Assembly (NCBI GenBank): GCA_005882115.1
Contig: VBEG01000038.1
Span: 1 to 64,000, forward strand
From: Chloroflexota bacterium
Lineage (GTDB): Bacteria > Chloroflexota > Dormibacteria > Dormibacterales > Dormibacteraceae
Length of the DNA stretch: 64,000 nucleotides
Direction of reading: 5' to 3'
Numbering within the stretch: position 1 is the first letter of the stretch; the number at the start of each line of letters is the position of its first letter. Below, one piece after another: positions 37,706-51,021 of the stretch. The notes below the pieces were generated by a model. It was not told the origin of the DNA. It saw nothing but the letters and a program-made list of their open reading frames with translations, and ran no database searches. Position numbers and translations under genes: made by a program.

Positions 37706-38207
37706 TCATGACCGGGCACGGGTGACCGGCAGCGTCCATGGGCAGCCCACAACGAGGGCAGAGTGGCCGCCCCGCGGAGAGCACCGACTCCGCCTGTTTC
37801 GAGAAAGCGATCACCTGGTCGTGGCTAAGCCAGAAGCGAATGCTCGGCGCGTCGTCGGCCGGCGGGGCTTCGGTCGCCTCGCCTGCTGCGACCTGGCTCG
37901 CGACCAGGACGAACATCCTGCGGGCGTCGTGGTAGCCGAGCCCCATCTCGCCGATCTGCCACTCGGGCTCGCCGGGCGCCGGCCCGGTCGGTGCCTCTTC
38001 CGAGGCGGCCTCTGCGGGGCTTTCAATCTGCTGAGCTTCCAGCATCTGGTGGAGGCGCACCACGAGAGCCTGGATCTGCCCTTTCTCGCAGCCGAGCGTC
38101 AAGGTGCGCCCGGAACCGGTGGCCTGGAGAAAGAAGCGGCGCTGGCCGGGCTCGCCCACGGCCGCGATGGCGATGCGGTCGACAGGGTCGAGCTCGTAGA
38201 TCGCCAT
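37683..38207 (-). CDS. DUF3090 family protein
   Basis: GEPGQRRFFLQATGSGRTLTLGCEKGQIQAL, LCPRCGLPMDAAGHPCP. Confidence 0.87.
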   Translation of the reverse strand: MAIYELDPVDRIAIAAVGEPGQRRFFLQATGSGRTLTLGCEKGQIQALVVRLHQMLEAQQIESPAEAASEEAPTGPAPGEPEWQIGEMGLGYHDARRMFVLVASQVAAGEATEAPPADDAPSIRFWLSHDQVIAFSKQAESVLSAGRPLCPRCGLPMDAAGHPCPVMNGARPIF

Positions 38208-38315
38208 CGGTACAAGACTAAGGGGCGGCTTGGTTTTGCCTCGGCGGATGCGGGGAAGAAGATCAAGGTATTCAATTTGGAATCAAATCCACCCCATCTG
38301 GAGGACAGCTGACAA

Positions 38316-40223
<1,908 letters not shown>

Positions 40224-40238
40224 CTAAAAACCACCTGA

Positions 40239-40271
40239 GGGCTGCGCTTCGTGGCGCAGCCCTTATTTTTT
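40239..40271 (+). terminator. rho-independent terminator of dnaK
   Basis: GGGCTGCG-N8-CGCAGCCC followed by TTATTTTTT. Confidence 0.85.
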
Positions 40272-40277
40272 GCCTGC

Positions 40278-41474
40278 GTGATTGGTTTCTTTCGTGCGCG
40301 GACCCGGCTGTGGGCGGTCGCGGGCCTGTGGACCGGCCTCCTGCTGACCGGGTTCAACGTCTATGCCGCGGCTGTCACGTATGTCCCGCAGTTTCGCGTC
40401 CGCAACGATTTCAGGCTGATCTACGGTGCGGCGCTGACCGCGTGGAGGCAGGGCTACAACCACCTCTACGACCTCGACGCGCAGAAGCGTGCGGTAGAAG
40501 AGCTAGGCGCCGGCACCTACTGGTCGCCATTCTTGAACCCACCTCCGCTGGCCTGGCTGGCCACTCCGTTCATCGCCTTGCCGTTTGAGGCTGCCATCTT
40601 CGTCTGGACACTGCTCGTGGTTGGCGCCGCGCTCTTCGCGTGGTGGCTGGTGGCTCCTGGCGGCCGGCTGGCCCGCTTGAGTCACCTCGCCCTGTTCCTC
40701 GGGCTGTTTCCAACCGCCTTCGGACTCATGGTCGGCCAGCCCGTGGCCCTCGTCGCGGCCGCCGTCGCGGGGTCATGGTGGCTGGCCGAGCGAAACAAGC
40801 CGGTGCTTGCGGGACTGGTCATGAGCCTGACCGCGATCAAACCGCAGGTCGCGCTGCTCATCCCGATCTGCCTCCTGGTTTCCGGCCATCGCCGGATGTT
40901 CGCCGCGTGGCTGGCGGCGACCGCGTTCATGGTGGCGGTGGCGCTGGTCCTCCTCGGCGGCGACGGGTTGCAGCGTTACCGCGACGTCCTGGCGCTCGCG
41001 TCGCAGTGGGAGCCGACAAGGCGGTACGCGATCTCTGGGCCGCTCGGCCTCGGCCCGCAGGTCTACGTCGTCGAGACCCTCGTGGTCGCCGTCGCGCTCG
41101 TCGCCGCGTGGCGGCAGCGCGGTGAAGGTGTTGCCCGGCCGATCGCCACCGGGGTTGTGGCCTCGCTTCTCTTCACGCCGTACGTCGGATTCCAGGACTT
41201 CGCGTTGCTGGTCGTCGCCGGCTGGCTGGTTGTGCGCTCGGGGGCCACCGTCGCCCAGACCGCGCTTCTGGTCGTGGGCTATGCATTGTTGGAGCTGGCT
41301 CTGGTCGTGCTTGCGATTCCGATCCTGGTCGCCGAGGCCGCGCTTCTGGTTTCGCTAGCCTGGCCGGCCGCTCAGGCGCCGGGCGATCTGCGCCGTGTGC
41401 GTGGCGTCATGCGCAGACATGTGGCGGATGATGCCGGCGATCGTGACCTTGCCGATCGGGCTCAGCGTGCCTGA
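40278..41474 (+). CDS. DUF2029/GT87-like polytopic membrane glycosyltransferase
   Basis: Many hydrophobic helices, RNDFRLIYGAALTAWRQGYNHLYD; GTG at 40278 preferred because track start 40251 lies in the terminator loop. Confidence 0.7.
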   Translation: MIGFFRARTRLWAVAGLWTGLLLTGFNVYAAAVTYVPQFRVRNDFRLIYGAALTAWRQGYNHLYDLDAQKRAVEELGAGTYWSPFLNPPPLAWLATPFIALPFEAAIFVWTLLVVGAALFAWWLVAPGGRLARLSHLALFLGLFPTAFGLMVGQPVALVAAAVAGSWWLAERNKPVLAGLVMSLTAIKPQVALLIPICLLVSGHRRMFAAWLAATAFMVAVALVLLGGDGLQRYRDVLALASQWEPTRRYAISGPLGLGPQVYVVETLVVAVALVAAWRQRGEGVARPIATGVVASLLFTPYVGFQDFALLVVAGWLVVRSGATVAQTALLVVGYALLELALVVLAIPILVAEAALLVSLAWPAAQAPGDLRRVRGVMRRHVADDAGDRDLADRAQRA

Positions 41475-41804
41475 CCGCCTCCATTCGCCCGGCTTCAGCG
41501 AGCGCAGAAGCCGGATGTGGCGCTGCCTGAGCTTGTAGAAGAGCTTCCAGGCCTGCAGTGCGGTCAGCCTGGTGACGTCGGCGTCAGGCATGACCTTCAT
41601 CTGCGGCTGACTCTCTGTGCGCAGCCGCCTCACGCGGGCGAAATATCTGCGCTCTGTATCGAGGAGGTGGTTGAGGATGTGGGCGATGCTCCAGGCGCCG
41701 GGGGTGTCGCCGACCTCCTCGCTTATGTCGCCGAGCAGGAGCGCGATGGTGTCGATGGTGGCCTCGGCGCTGGCGATCAGGTCGGCGGGCTCGTCATATG
41801 GCAT
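41355..41804 (-). CDS. DinB-like family protein
   Basis: WSIAHILNHLLDTERRYFARVRRL and IIRHMSAHDATHTAQIARRL: metal-ligand His pattern. Confidence 0.85.
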   Translation of the reverse strand: MPYDEPADLIASAEATIDTIALLLGDISEEVGDTPGAWSIAHILNHLLDTERRYFARVRRLRTESQPQMKVMPDADVTRLTALQAWKLFYKLRQRHIRLLRSLKPGEWRRSGTLSPIGKVTIAGIIRHMSAHDATHTAQIARRLSGRPG

Positions 41805-41927
41805 GTATCACGCGAGTGTGGCGAAAACGGGCATTTGACGCGGGCCGATAGCCCGCGGCTGGCCGGCTCGGCGAAGGGCCAAACCCCAGTTAGTCCGGAC
41901 GAACCGCATGCGAGCGCTTGGGACTCC

Positions 41928-41947
41928 CGGATAGTCCGGACTATCCG
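41928..41947. repeat. 20-bp perfect palindrome CGGATAGTCCGGACTATCCG
   Basis: Self-complementary; located 19 nt past the 3' end of tRNA-Thr. Confidence 0.7.
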
Positions 41948-41966
41948 AGTTGGGAGGCGGCGACGC

Positions 41967-42042
41967 TGGAGCCGACGGTGGGATTCGAACCCACGACCTG
42001 CCACTTACGAGGCGGCTGCTCTGCCAGCTGAGCTACGTCGGC
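41967..42042 (-). tRNA. tRNA-Thr (anticodon CGT), CCA encoded
   Basis: GCCGACG acceptor stem, AGCTCAGCTGGCAGAGC D-arm, CTCGTAA anticodon loop, GGTTCGAATCC T-arm, TCCA 3' end. Confidence 0.96.
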
Positions 42043-42121
42043 GATTTTCGGAAGCACGTCGCCATTTTTGACGACGAAATTTAGCGATGTCGCGAGGGCC
42101 TAGGCTAACATCGGGCCGGGG

Positions 42122-42610
42122 ATGCGAACTCTCGACGTGGAACGACTCGCGGCCGGCGATTATGCCTTGATCAAGCCCCTTCTTGTCGAGCTCCACCTTA
42201 GCGAACAGGTCCACTACATCGACCATCCGCAGCTGCCGCGCGAGGAGATCGAAAGGCACCTTGCCCAGATCCCCACCGCGTTCCGCGGCGAGAACCTCAT
42301 CTTTGTGGTCCGCGACGAGGTCGGTCAGGTCGTTGGTTTCTGCTGGATCGTCCTTTACGACCCGGGTACAGGACTGGAAGGCGAAGTCGCGGAGCTTTTC
42401 GTCGCCGAAGGCCACCGCGGCCGGGGCATCGGGGAGATGCTCGTTCGACAGGCGACCAGGCTGTTTGCAGAACGCCGGGTCACCCTCGCCTATGTCTGGA
42501 CGCGAGGTGACAACGAGGCCGCCGTGAGGCTTTACCGGGCGGCCGGTTTCGAGCCTAACCGCCAGCTCGTGATGACCTGGTATCCGGCCGACCCGTCGAA
42601 CCCCCAGTAG
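42122..42610 (+). CDS. GNAT family N-acetyltransferase
   Basis: ELFVAEGHRGRGIGEMLVRQATRLF, NEAAVRLYRAAGFEP. Confidence 0.9.
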   Translation: MRTLDVERLAAGDYALIKPLLVELHLSEQVHYIDHPQLPREEIERHLAQIPTAFRGENLIFVVRDEVGQVVGFCWIVLYDPGTGLEGEVAELFVAEGHRGRGIGEMLVRQATRLFAERRVTLAYVWTRGDNEAAVRLYRAAGFEPNRQLVMTWYPADPSNPQ

Positions 42611-42621
42611 GGCTACCTACC

Positions 42622-42633
42622 TAACATCACCTC
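42622..42633 (+). promoter_or_regulatory. TAACAT -10-like box 6 nt before the ATG of the HtrA-like gene
   Basis: TAACAT at 42622-42627 and ATG at 42634. Confidence 0.4.
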
Positions 42634-43701
42634 ATGCGCCCGGTCTTGGGTCGAATTGTGGCCATCACGGCCGGGCTCCTGGTGACTGCACTGGTCGCCG
42701 CCGGTGTCACCCTGGCTATCCTTCGCTTTGAGTCCCGGACGAACACCCAGCAGGTCAACCTGCGCACCGGGGTCACCATCCTCGAGGACTCGGCCATCGT
42801 CCAGGCCGCCGCCAAGGCGCGGCCCGCGGTGGTCAGCGTGGTCACCCAGCAGCTGCCGGGCGTCGTCCGCGGCTCTGGTTACCTGGCGACCACGGACGGC
42901 TACATCGTGACCAACATCAACGTGATCGCCGGCGCGAGCGGCATGACGGTCCTCATCCCGGGCGACGCGACGGCACACGAAGCACGCCTGGTCGACTACG
43001 ACTGCCAGACCGCCGTCGCCGTGATCAAGATCGACAAGGTCAACGGTCTGCCCACGTTGGCGTTCGCGGACCCGACCGCCCTGGTGCAGGGCCAGGTGGT
43101 CGTCGCGGTGGGCGGGCCGGTCGACGGCAACGCCATCAGCCCCGGCTACGTCAGCGCGATGCACCGGGTGACATCGGTCAGAGACCCCGTCAACTTGGGG
43201 CGCACCCTGCAGCTGAGTGACACGATCGTGACCGACGCCGTGATCGACGGCGGCACCTCCGGCGGACCCCTGTTGAATGTGGGCAGCCAGGTCGTCGGAA
43301 TCGCCATCGAGTCGCCTTCGACCGTTTCGGGTTTTGGCCTCAATGTCGCCGACATCCAGGACGATGTGCAACAAATCCTCACGACCGGCCAGGTGGTCGT
43401 CGCCTCGCTGGGCGCGACCACGAGCGACATGACACCGGAAAGCGCCGCCCTGAACAGCCTGCCTGAAGGTAGCCAGGTCGTCTCCGTCGACAGGGTCGGC
43501 GCCGCGGCGGCTGCCGGGCTGCGAGCCGGCGACGTGATCACCCAGATCGACGACGTCCGGATCGACCCCGCCCACCCGCTGTCCTTGCTGTTGCGGTCGC
43601 GGTTCCACCCGAACCAGCGGGTCACCGTCTCCTACACGCGCGCGGCGACCTCGACCCAGGCGGAGCTCACCCTGACCGGCCAGCACCCCAGCTGCTCTTG
43701 A
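42634..43701 (+). CDS. membrane-anchored HtrA-like (S1C) plus PDZ protein, predicted catalytically inactive
   Basis: GSGYLATTDGYIVTNINVI, DGGTSGGPLLN, PDZ GAAAAAGLRAGDVITQIDDVRI; His and Asp of the triad not conserved. Confidence 0.85.
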   Translation: MRPVLGRIVAITAGLLVTALVAAGVTLAILRFESRTNTQQVNLRTGVTILEDSAIVQAAAKARPAVVSVVTQQLPGVVRGSGYLATTDGYIVTNINVIAGASGMTVLIPGDATAHEARLVDYDCQTAVAVIKIDKVNGLPTLAFADPTALVQGQVVVAVGGPVDGNAISPGYVSAMHRVTSVRDPVNLGRTLQLSDTIVTDAVIDGGTSGGPLLNVGSQVVGIAIESPSTVSGFGLNVADIQDDVQQILTTGQVVVASLGATTSDMTPESAALNSLPEGSQVVSVDRVGAAAAAGLRAGDVITQIDDVRIDPAHPLSLLLRSRFHPNQRVTVSYTRAATSTQAELTLTGQHPSCS

Positions 43702-45347
43702 CGTCAGTGATGTCGGGCGGGGTGCGCGATCAGATCCAGCAGGCGCTGGTCGATGCGGTCCGAGGGCTCGGCGTCGAGGGCGATATCCCGGACCTCGAGC
43801 TGGGGCGGGCGAAGGTCGCCGGCCGTGGCGACTACGCGAGCTCGGCCGGCCTGAAGTTGGCCAGGCAGCTTCGCCAGGACCCCAAAGCGATCGCAGTCCG
43901 TGTTGCCGAGACGGTCACGGTTCCGGAGGGCGCTGCCAGCGCCCAAGCCGACAACGGTTACGTGAACTTCCGGCTCACCGACGGCTGGCTCCGCCGGCTC
44001 GTCGCCCACGTGGCGTCGGGTGCCGGCCGCTACGGCGCGCGCGACCTTGGTCGGGCCGAGCGGCTGCAGGTCGAGTTCGGCAGCGTCAATCCGACCGGGC
44101 CTCTTCATATCGGCCATGGCCGGGGCGTGACGCTAGGCGATTCGATCTGCCGGCTCCTCACATTCACCGGCCACCAGGTGCAGCGCGAGTACTACGTCAA
44201 CTCGGACAACACCCAGACCAGGCGCTTCGGGGCTTCGGTCTACGCCCGGCTCCATGGCGTCGAGCCGCCCGAGGGCGGTTACACCGGCGATTACGTCAAG
44301 GAGCTCGCCGAGATGGCGCGCCACGACCTGCCGGGGATCGGGGACCTTCCCGAGGAGGAGGCGGAGCCGAAGCTCCGCATGTACGCCATCGACAGGATGG
44401 TCGACCGCATCAAGGCCACTGTCGCACGAGTCAACGTCCGTTATGACGAGTGGTACTACGAGAACAGGCTGTGGGAGTCAGGCCTCCCGCAGGCGGCCAT
44501 CGACAGGCTCCGGGAGTCGGGCAATATCAAGGAACGCGAGGGGGCGCTCTGGTTCGGGGAACCTGACGATGAAGAAGAAGATCGCGTCGTGATCCGGGCC
44601 AACGGCCAGCCGACCTACTTTGCGTCCGACCTCGGTTATCTGCTGAACCGCTTCGAGCAGCGCGGCTTCAACCGCGTGGTCGAGGTCTGGGCCGCGGATC
44701 ACCACGGCTATGTGCCGCGCATGAAATCCGCGGTCGCTGCGCTCGGCTTCGACGAGCAGAAGCTGGTGGTCATCCTCCACCAGATGGTCAACCTCAAAGA
44801 GGGCAAGATGAGCAAGCGCGCAGGGCGCTTCGTCACTCTCGACGAGCTGATCGACCGCGTGGGATCAGACGCCGTTCGCTACTTCTATCTGTTGCGATCG
44901 CCTGACACCACGATCGAGTTCGACCTGGAGCTGGCTGTCACGCAGGGCAACGAGAACCCCGTCTATTACGCGCAGTACGCCCACGCGCGACTGACGAACG
45001 TGGAAGGCGCTGCGAAGGAGCGGCACTCGCAGCTCCCAGAAAATGCGAACGTCGGCCTGCTCACACAGCCGTGGGAGCTGGACGTTGCGCGCCAGCTTGC
45101 CTTCTGGCCGGACGTGATCGAGGACGCGACCCTCTTGCTGGAGCCGCACCGCATTCCTTATTACGTGCACGATCTGGCGACTGCGGTGCATCGCTTCTAC
45201 CACGCGGGCAATGCGCAGTCCGACCACCGGGTGGTCGTCGACGACGTCGCCTTAACAAGGGCGCGGCTGGAGCTCTGCCGGGCCGCGCGTCACACTTTGA
45301 AGACGGCGCTGGACCTGATGGGAGTCAGCGCACCAGAAAGGATGTAA
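43698..45347 (+). CDS. argS: arginyl-tRNA synthetase
   Basis: NPTGPLHIGHGRG, KMSKRAG, C-terminal anticodon-binding domain. Confidence 0.95.
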   Translation: MTSVMSGGVRDQIQQALVDAVRGLGVEGDIPDLELGRAKVAGRGDYASSAGLKLARQLRQDPKAIAVRVAETVTVPEGAASAQADNGYVNFRLTDGWLRRLVAHVASGAGRYGARDLGRAERLQVEFGSVNPTGPLHIGHGRGVTLGDSICRLLTFTGHQVQREYYVNSDNTQTRRFGASVYARLHGVEPPEGGYTGDYVKELAEMARHDLPGIGDLPEEEAEPKLRMYAIDRMVDRIKATVARVNVRYDEWYYENRLWESGLPQAAIDRLRESGNIKEREGALWFGEPDDEEEDRVVIRANGQPTYFASDLGYLLNRFEQRGFNRVVEVWAADHHGYVPRMKSAVAALGFDEQKLVVILHQMVNLKEGKMSKRAGRFVTLDELIDRVGSDAVRYFYLLRSPDTTIEFDLELAVTQGNENPVYYAQYAHARLTNVEGAAKERHSQLPENANVGLLTQPWELDVARQLAFWPDVIEDATLLLEPHRIPYYVHDLATAVHRFYHAGNAQSDHRVVVDDVALTRARLELCRAARHTLKTALDLMGVSAPERM

Positions 45348-45362
45348 GGAGAGAAGAAGCCA

Positions 45363-47718
<2,356 letters not shown>

Positions 47719-47723
47719 CGGAC

Positions 47724-48692
47724 ATGGAACAGCAGAGGAGCGGGATACCTTCATTCGAGGCGCGCGGCGAGGTTTCCTTCGAGCTCGTTCACGCCACCGA
47801 AGCCGCCGCGCTTGCATGCGCCGGTTTTCTGGGCAAAGGCGACGCGGAAGGCGTCAGCGATGCGGCGGGCGAGGCGATGCGGCGGGCGCTGGACCGCTCG
47901 GATATCGCCGGCACTGTCGTGCTCAGCCCGCGCCACAACGCCGCCGTGCCGCCCGGCGCGGTCATCGGCGCCGGCGACCGCAAGGTCGACCTCGGGGTTT
48001 ACCCCGTGGAAGGCGCGAGCCAGGTGGCGCGTGGTCACATCAACGCGGTGTCGCTTCTGGTAGCCGTCGAGCCCGGCGGTTTCGCGCATCTGCCGGCCGT
48101 TTCCCAGATGGAGAAGTTCGTCGCGGGCCCGGGCGCGCGCGGGGCGATCGACCTCGATGACCCGGTGGCGGACAACCTGCGCCGGATCGCGTTCGCGCGC
48201 GATGTGCGCGTCCAGGACCTCACGGTGGCGATCCTCGAAAGGCCGCGCCACCAGGAGCTGATCGCCGACGTGGCGGCCGCCGGGGCGCGCATCCGGACGC
48301 TGGAGGAGGGCGACTTCGCCAGCGCGGTGATGGCCGCGATCGCCGGGACAGGGATCGACGCCGCGATCGGCATCGGCGACCTCCACGCCACCCTGATCGC
48401 GGCGTGCGCCGTGCGCTGCCTGGGCGGCGAGTTCCTTGCCCGGCTGCTCCCACGCAACGACGAGGAGCGAGCCCTCGTCGGCGACGCCGTGTCACATGTC
48501 TATGGCATGGCGGAACTCGCCCGAGCGACGGACATCGCGGTAGCCATCACTGGCGTGACGGGCGGCTCGTTGCTGCCGGGGATTGTGTTCGGCAGCGGGT
48601 ACGCCGAGACATCGTCGTTGGTGATGTCCAGCCGGCACGCGACCGTGCGGCGCCTGACCACGCACCATCACCTGGCCGGAGGCGGCAGCTAG
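47724..48692 (+). CDS. glpX: class II fructose-1,6-bisphosphatase (GlpX family)
   Basis: FELVHATEAAALACAGFLGKGD, DLGVYPVEGASQVARG. Confidence 0.88.
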   Translation: MEQQRSGIPSFEARGEVSFELVHATEAAALACAGFLGKGDAEGVSDAAGEAMRRALDRSDIAGTVVLSPRHNAAVPPGAVIGAGDRKVDLGVYPVEGASQVARGHINAVSLLVAVEPGGFAHLPAVSQMEKFVAGPGARGAIDLDDPVADNLRRIAFARDVRVQDLTVAILERPRHQELIADVAAAGARIRTLEEGDFASAVMAAIAGTGIDAAIGIGDLHATLIAACAVRCLGGEFLARLLPRNDEERALVGDAVSHVYGMAELARATDIAVAITGVTGGSLLPGIVFGSGYAETSSLVMSSRHATVRRLTTHHHLAGGGS

Positions 48693-48699
48693 GCAATTT

Positions 48700-48754
48700 C
48701 CACTCCCCACCTTGCCGGGGAGGTCGGCGGCGAAGCCGCCGGGACGGGGTGCCG
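48700..48754 (+). repeat. REP-like hairpin repeat, copy A
   Basis: CACTCCCCACCTTGCCGGGGAGGTCGGCGGCGAAGCCGCCGGGACGGGG. Confidence 0.55.
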
Positions 48755-48799
48755 GGATTAGCACACGCCTCGAGGGGGTATCTAATAAGCGGAAATCCA

Positions 48800-49684
48800 T
48801 TGAGCCAGAACGACCCTTACACCCCGCCCCAGGGCGGCCAGTACATCCCCCCGCCACCTCCGTACCAGGCCACCTCGGACATTCCGCCCCAGTCGCCGCA
48901 CCACTACTCGCCCGCGCCGAGGAGCTCGAACACGAGCACCCTCGGCTGGCTGGGTTCAGCCGCGCTCGCCATCTGGGCGGTCGTGAAGTACGGCCTGGTT
49001 TTCGTCTTCAAGATTCCCGCCCTCGCCACCCTTTTCTCCGCGGTGGTCAGCTTTGGGGCCTACTCCCTTGTCTACGGGGGCTGGTTCGCCGTTGCGCTCG
49101 TGGTGATGATCCTCGTCCACGAGATGGGCCATGTTCTCGAGATCAGGCGGCAAGGCATGCAGGCGACGGCGCCCATCTTCATCCCCTTCCTCGGCGCCGC
49201 GATCTTCCAGCGTCAGCATCCAACCACGGCCCTCAAGCAGGCGCAAATCGGGATCGCGGGACCGATCGCCGGGACGATCGGCGCGACCGCGGCCTGGATC
49301 CTTTACGGGGCGACGCAGAACCCTGTGTTCTTGCTGGCGGCCTCGATCGGATTCTTTCTCAACCTCTTCAACCTGATCCCGGTCTGGCAGCTCGACGGGG
49401 CATGGATCCTGGCCCCCGTGTCGCCCTGGTTCCAGGTCGCGGGGCTGGGGATGATCGCGATCAGCGTCCTGGTGTTCCACTTCGCGAGCTTCTTTTTGAT
49501 CATCATCGCCCTGCTCGGAATCCAGACCATGCGGGCGGGGTTCAGGAACGCGAAGAACCCCTATTACACGGCCGTGCCCCCAAGCGCTCGGCTGGCTATC
49601 GGCGCCGCCTGGCTGGGGCTTGTTCTCTACCTAGGCGTGATGAGCTTCCAGGCGGAGAGTTTGTTCGTCTCGTTCGCTCGGTAA
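48800..49684 (+). CDS. site-2 protease-type (M50) membrane metalloprotease, TTG start
   Basis: ILVHEMGHVLEIRRQG (HExxH), NLFNLIPVWQLDGAWIL; Pro-rich N-terminus. Confidence 0.85.
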   Translation: MSQNDPYTPPQGGQYIPPPPPYQATSDIPPQSPHHYSPAPRSSNTSTLGWLGSAALAIWAVVKYGLVFVFKIPALATLFSAVVSFGAYSLVYGGWFAVALVVMILVHEMGHVLEIRRQGMQATAPIFIPFLGAAIFQRQHPTTALKQAQIGIAGPIAGTIGATAAWILYGATQNPVFLLAASIGFFLNLFNLIPVWQLDGAWILAPVSPWFQVAGLGMIAISVLVFHFASFFLIIIALLGIQTMRAGFRNAKNPYYTAVPPSARLAIGAAWLGLVLYLGVMSFQAESLFVSFAR

Positions 49685-49704
49685 ACTACCCCACGGAGTA
49701 AGAC

Positions 49705-49914
49705 TTGAAGACACAGATTCACCCCACCTTTTACGAAGACGCGGTCGTCACCTGCGCGTGCGGGAACACCTTCACGACCGGTTCCACGCGTAAGGAGCTG
49801 AAGACCGAGATCTGCTCCGTCTGCCATCCGTTCTTCACGGGTACGCAGCGGATCGTGGACACGGGCGGCCAGGTCGAGCGGTTCCGGAAGCGGGCTGCTA
49901 AGACCAGGGTATAG
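49705..49914 (+). CDS. rpmE: 50S ribosomal protein L31, zinc-binding type, TTG start
   Basis: [38 protein letters not shown]. Confidence 0.94.
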   Translation: MKTQIHPTFYEDAVVTCACGNTFTTGSTRKELKTEICSVCHPFFTGTQRIVDTGGQVERFRKRAAKTRV

Positions 49915-51021
49915 ATGCCGCAGCCGGAGTCGGCCGCGGCGGAATCGCTGAACCCAAACCCCCATCCGTCCGGGGTCGCTCCGCGACCCGGGTTCCCTTC
50001 CCCAGCGAGTGGGGAAGGAATGGCGGTCCCGGAGCAGACCGGGGCGGAGACGCTGAGCCCAAACCCCCATCCGACCGTGTCCGCTGCGCGAACAGGGTCA
50101 CCTTCCGCAGCTAGTGGGGAAGGGAAAAAGGAGCCGTTCTTTTACGGCGGGCAGGCCGTCATCGAAGGCGTGATGATGCGTGGCAAACGCCACTACGCGG
50201 TTGCCGTCCGGCTGCCCAACACGAAGGAGATCGTCGTCGACCGCGGCGAGCTCAAGGCGCCCATCTACACCAACCCGATCTGGAAGCTGCCGTTTGTGCG
50301 CGGCCTGGCCTTGATCGGCGAGCAGCTGCACCTCGGCATGAAGTCGCTGATCTGGTCGGCCAACATGAACGCCGGCAGCAACAACATCGAGATCGGCAAG
50401 AAAGAGATCACCGGGTCGGTGGCGATGGCGGGCGTGTTCGCCCTCGTCCTATTTATTGCCTTGCCGCTGTTCCTGGCTGGGCTGGCGATTCAACGGAGCG
50501 GCAGCTTCGCGTTCGTCCTGGTCGAGGGTGTGATCCGGGTTGGCCTGGTCCTCGGTTACCTCGCCGCGATCTCGCTTCTGCGCGACGTGCGTCGGGTGTT
50601 CCAGTACCACGGCGCCGAGCACAAGACGATCAACGCGTTCGAATCCGGCTGGGCGCTCGATGTGCCGTCGGTACGACGGGCCAGCACCCTTCATCCGCGG
50701 TGCGGCACGGGATTCTTGCTGGTGGTGCTGGTGGTCAGCGTCATCGTCTTCAGCATCGTGGCGCTGTTCCATCCGAACCTTTTCTGGCTGGTCGCGAGCC
50801 GCGTGCTCGCGATTCCTCTGATCGCCGGCACAGGCTTCGAGCTCATCCGCTTCATGGCCCGCCACCGCTACAACCCGATCGTCAAGATCGCGTTGCTTCC
50901 CGTGCTCGGCACGCAGAAGTTCACGACTCGTGAGCCCTCCGACGATATGCTCGAGGTCGCGATCTGCGCGTTCAACAGCGCACGCGAGGGTGAGGAGGAG
51001 ACGGCGGGAGCGGCGGCCTGA
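49915..51021 (+). CDS. DUF1385 family membrane protein with repeat-derived N-terminus
   Basis: YGGQAVIEGVMMRGKRHYAVAVR, YHGAEHKTINAFE, RASTLHPRCGTGFLL. Confidence 0.88.
   Translation: MPQPESAAAESLNPNPHPSGVAPRPGFPSPASGEGMAVPEQTGAETLSPNPHPTVSAARTGSPSAASGEGKKEPFFYGGQAVIEGVMMRGKRHYAVAVRLPNTKEIVVDRGELKAPIYTNPIWKLPFVRGLALIGEQLHLGMKSLIWSANMNAGSNNIEIGKKEITGSVAMAGVFALVLFIALPLFLAGLAIQRSGSFAFVLVEGVIRVGLVLGYLAAISLLRDVRRVFQYHGAEHKTINAFESGWALDVPSVRRASTLHPRCGTGFLLVVLVVSVIVFSIVALFHPNLFWLVASRVLAIPLIAGTGFELIRFMARHRYNPIVKIALLPVLGTQKFTTREPSDDMLEVAICAFNSAREGEEETAGAAA
49946..50125 (-). repeat. REP-like hairpin repeat, copies B (49946-50020) and C (50051-50125), 105 nt apart, in-frame in the DUF1385 ORF
   Basis: CGCTGARCCCAAACCCCCATCCG...CTTCC(C/G)CAGC(G/T)AGTGGGGAAGG in both copies. 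Confidence 0.75.

Noticed and set aside
38260-38315. CIRCE or HAIR operator upstream of dnaK
   Set aside because: Only a weak ATTC-N6-GAAT dyad; does not match CIRCE or HAIR consensus
40251-40277. Track start of the DUF2029-like gene at 40251
   Set aside because: Lies in the loop of the dnaK rho-independent terminator; GTG at 40278 is more plausible
41777-42004. Minus-strand ORF MAGRGFESHRRLQRR...
   Set aside because: Starts inside tRNA-Thr on its own strand; a typical tRNA-derived false ORF
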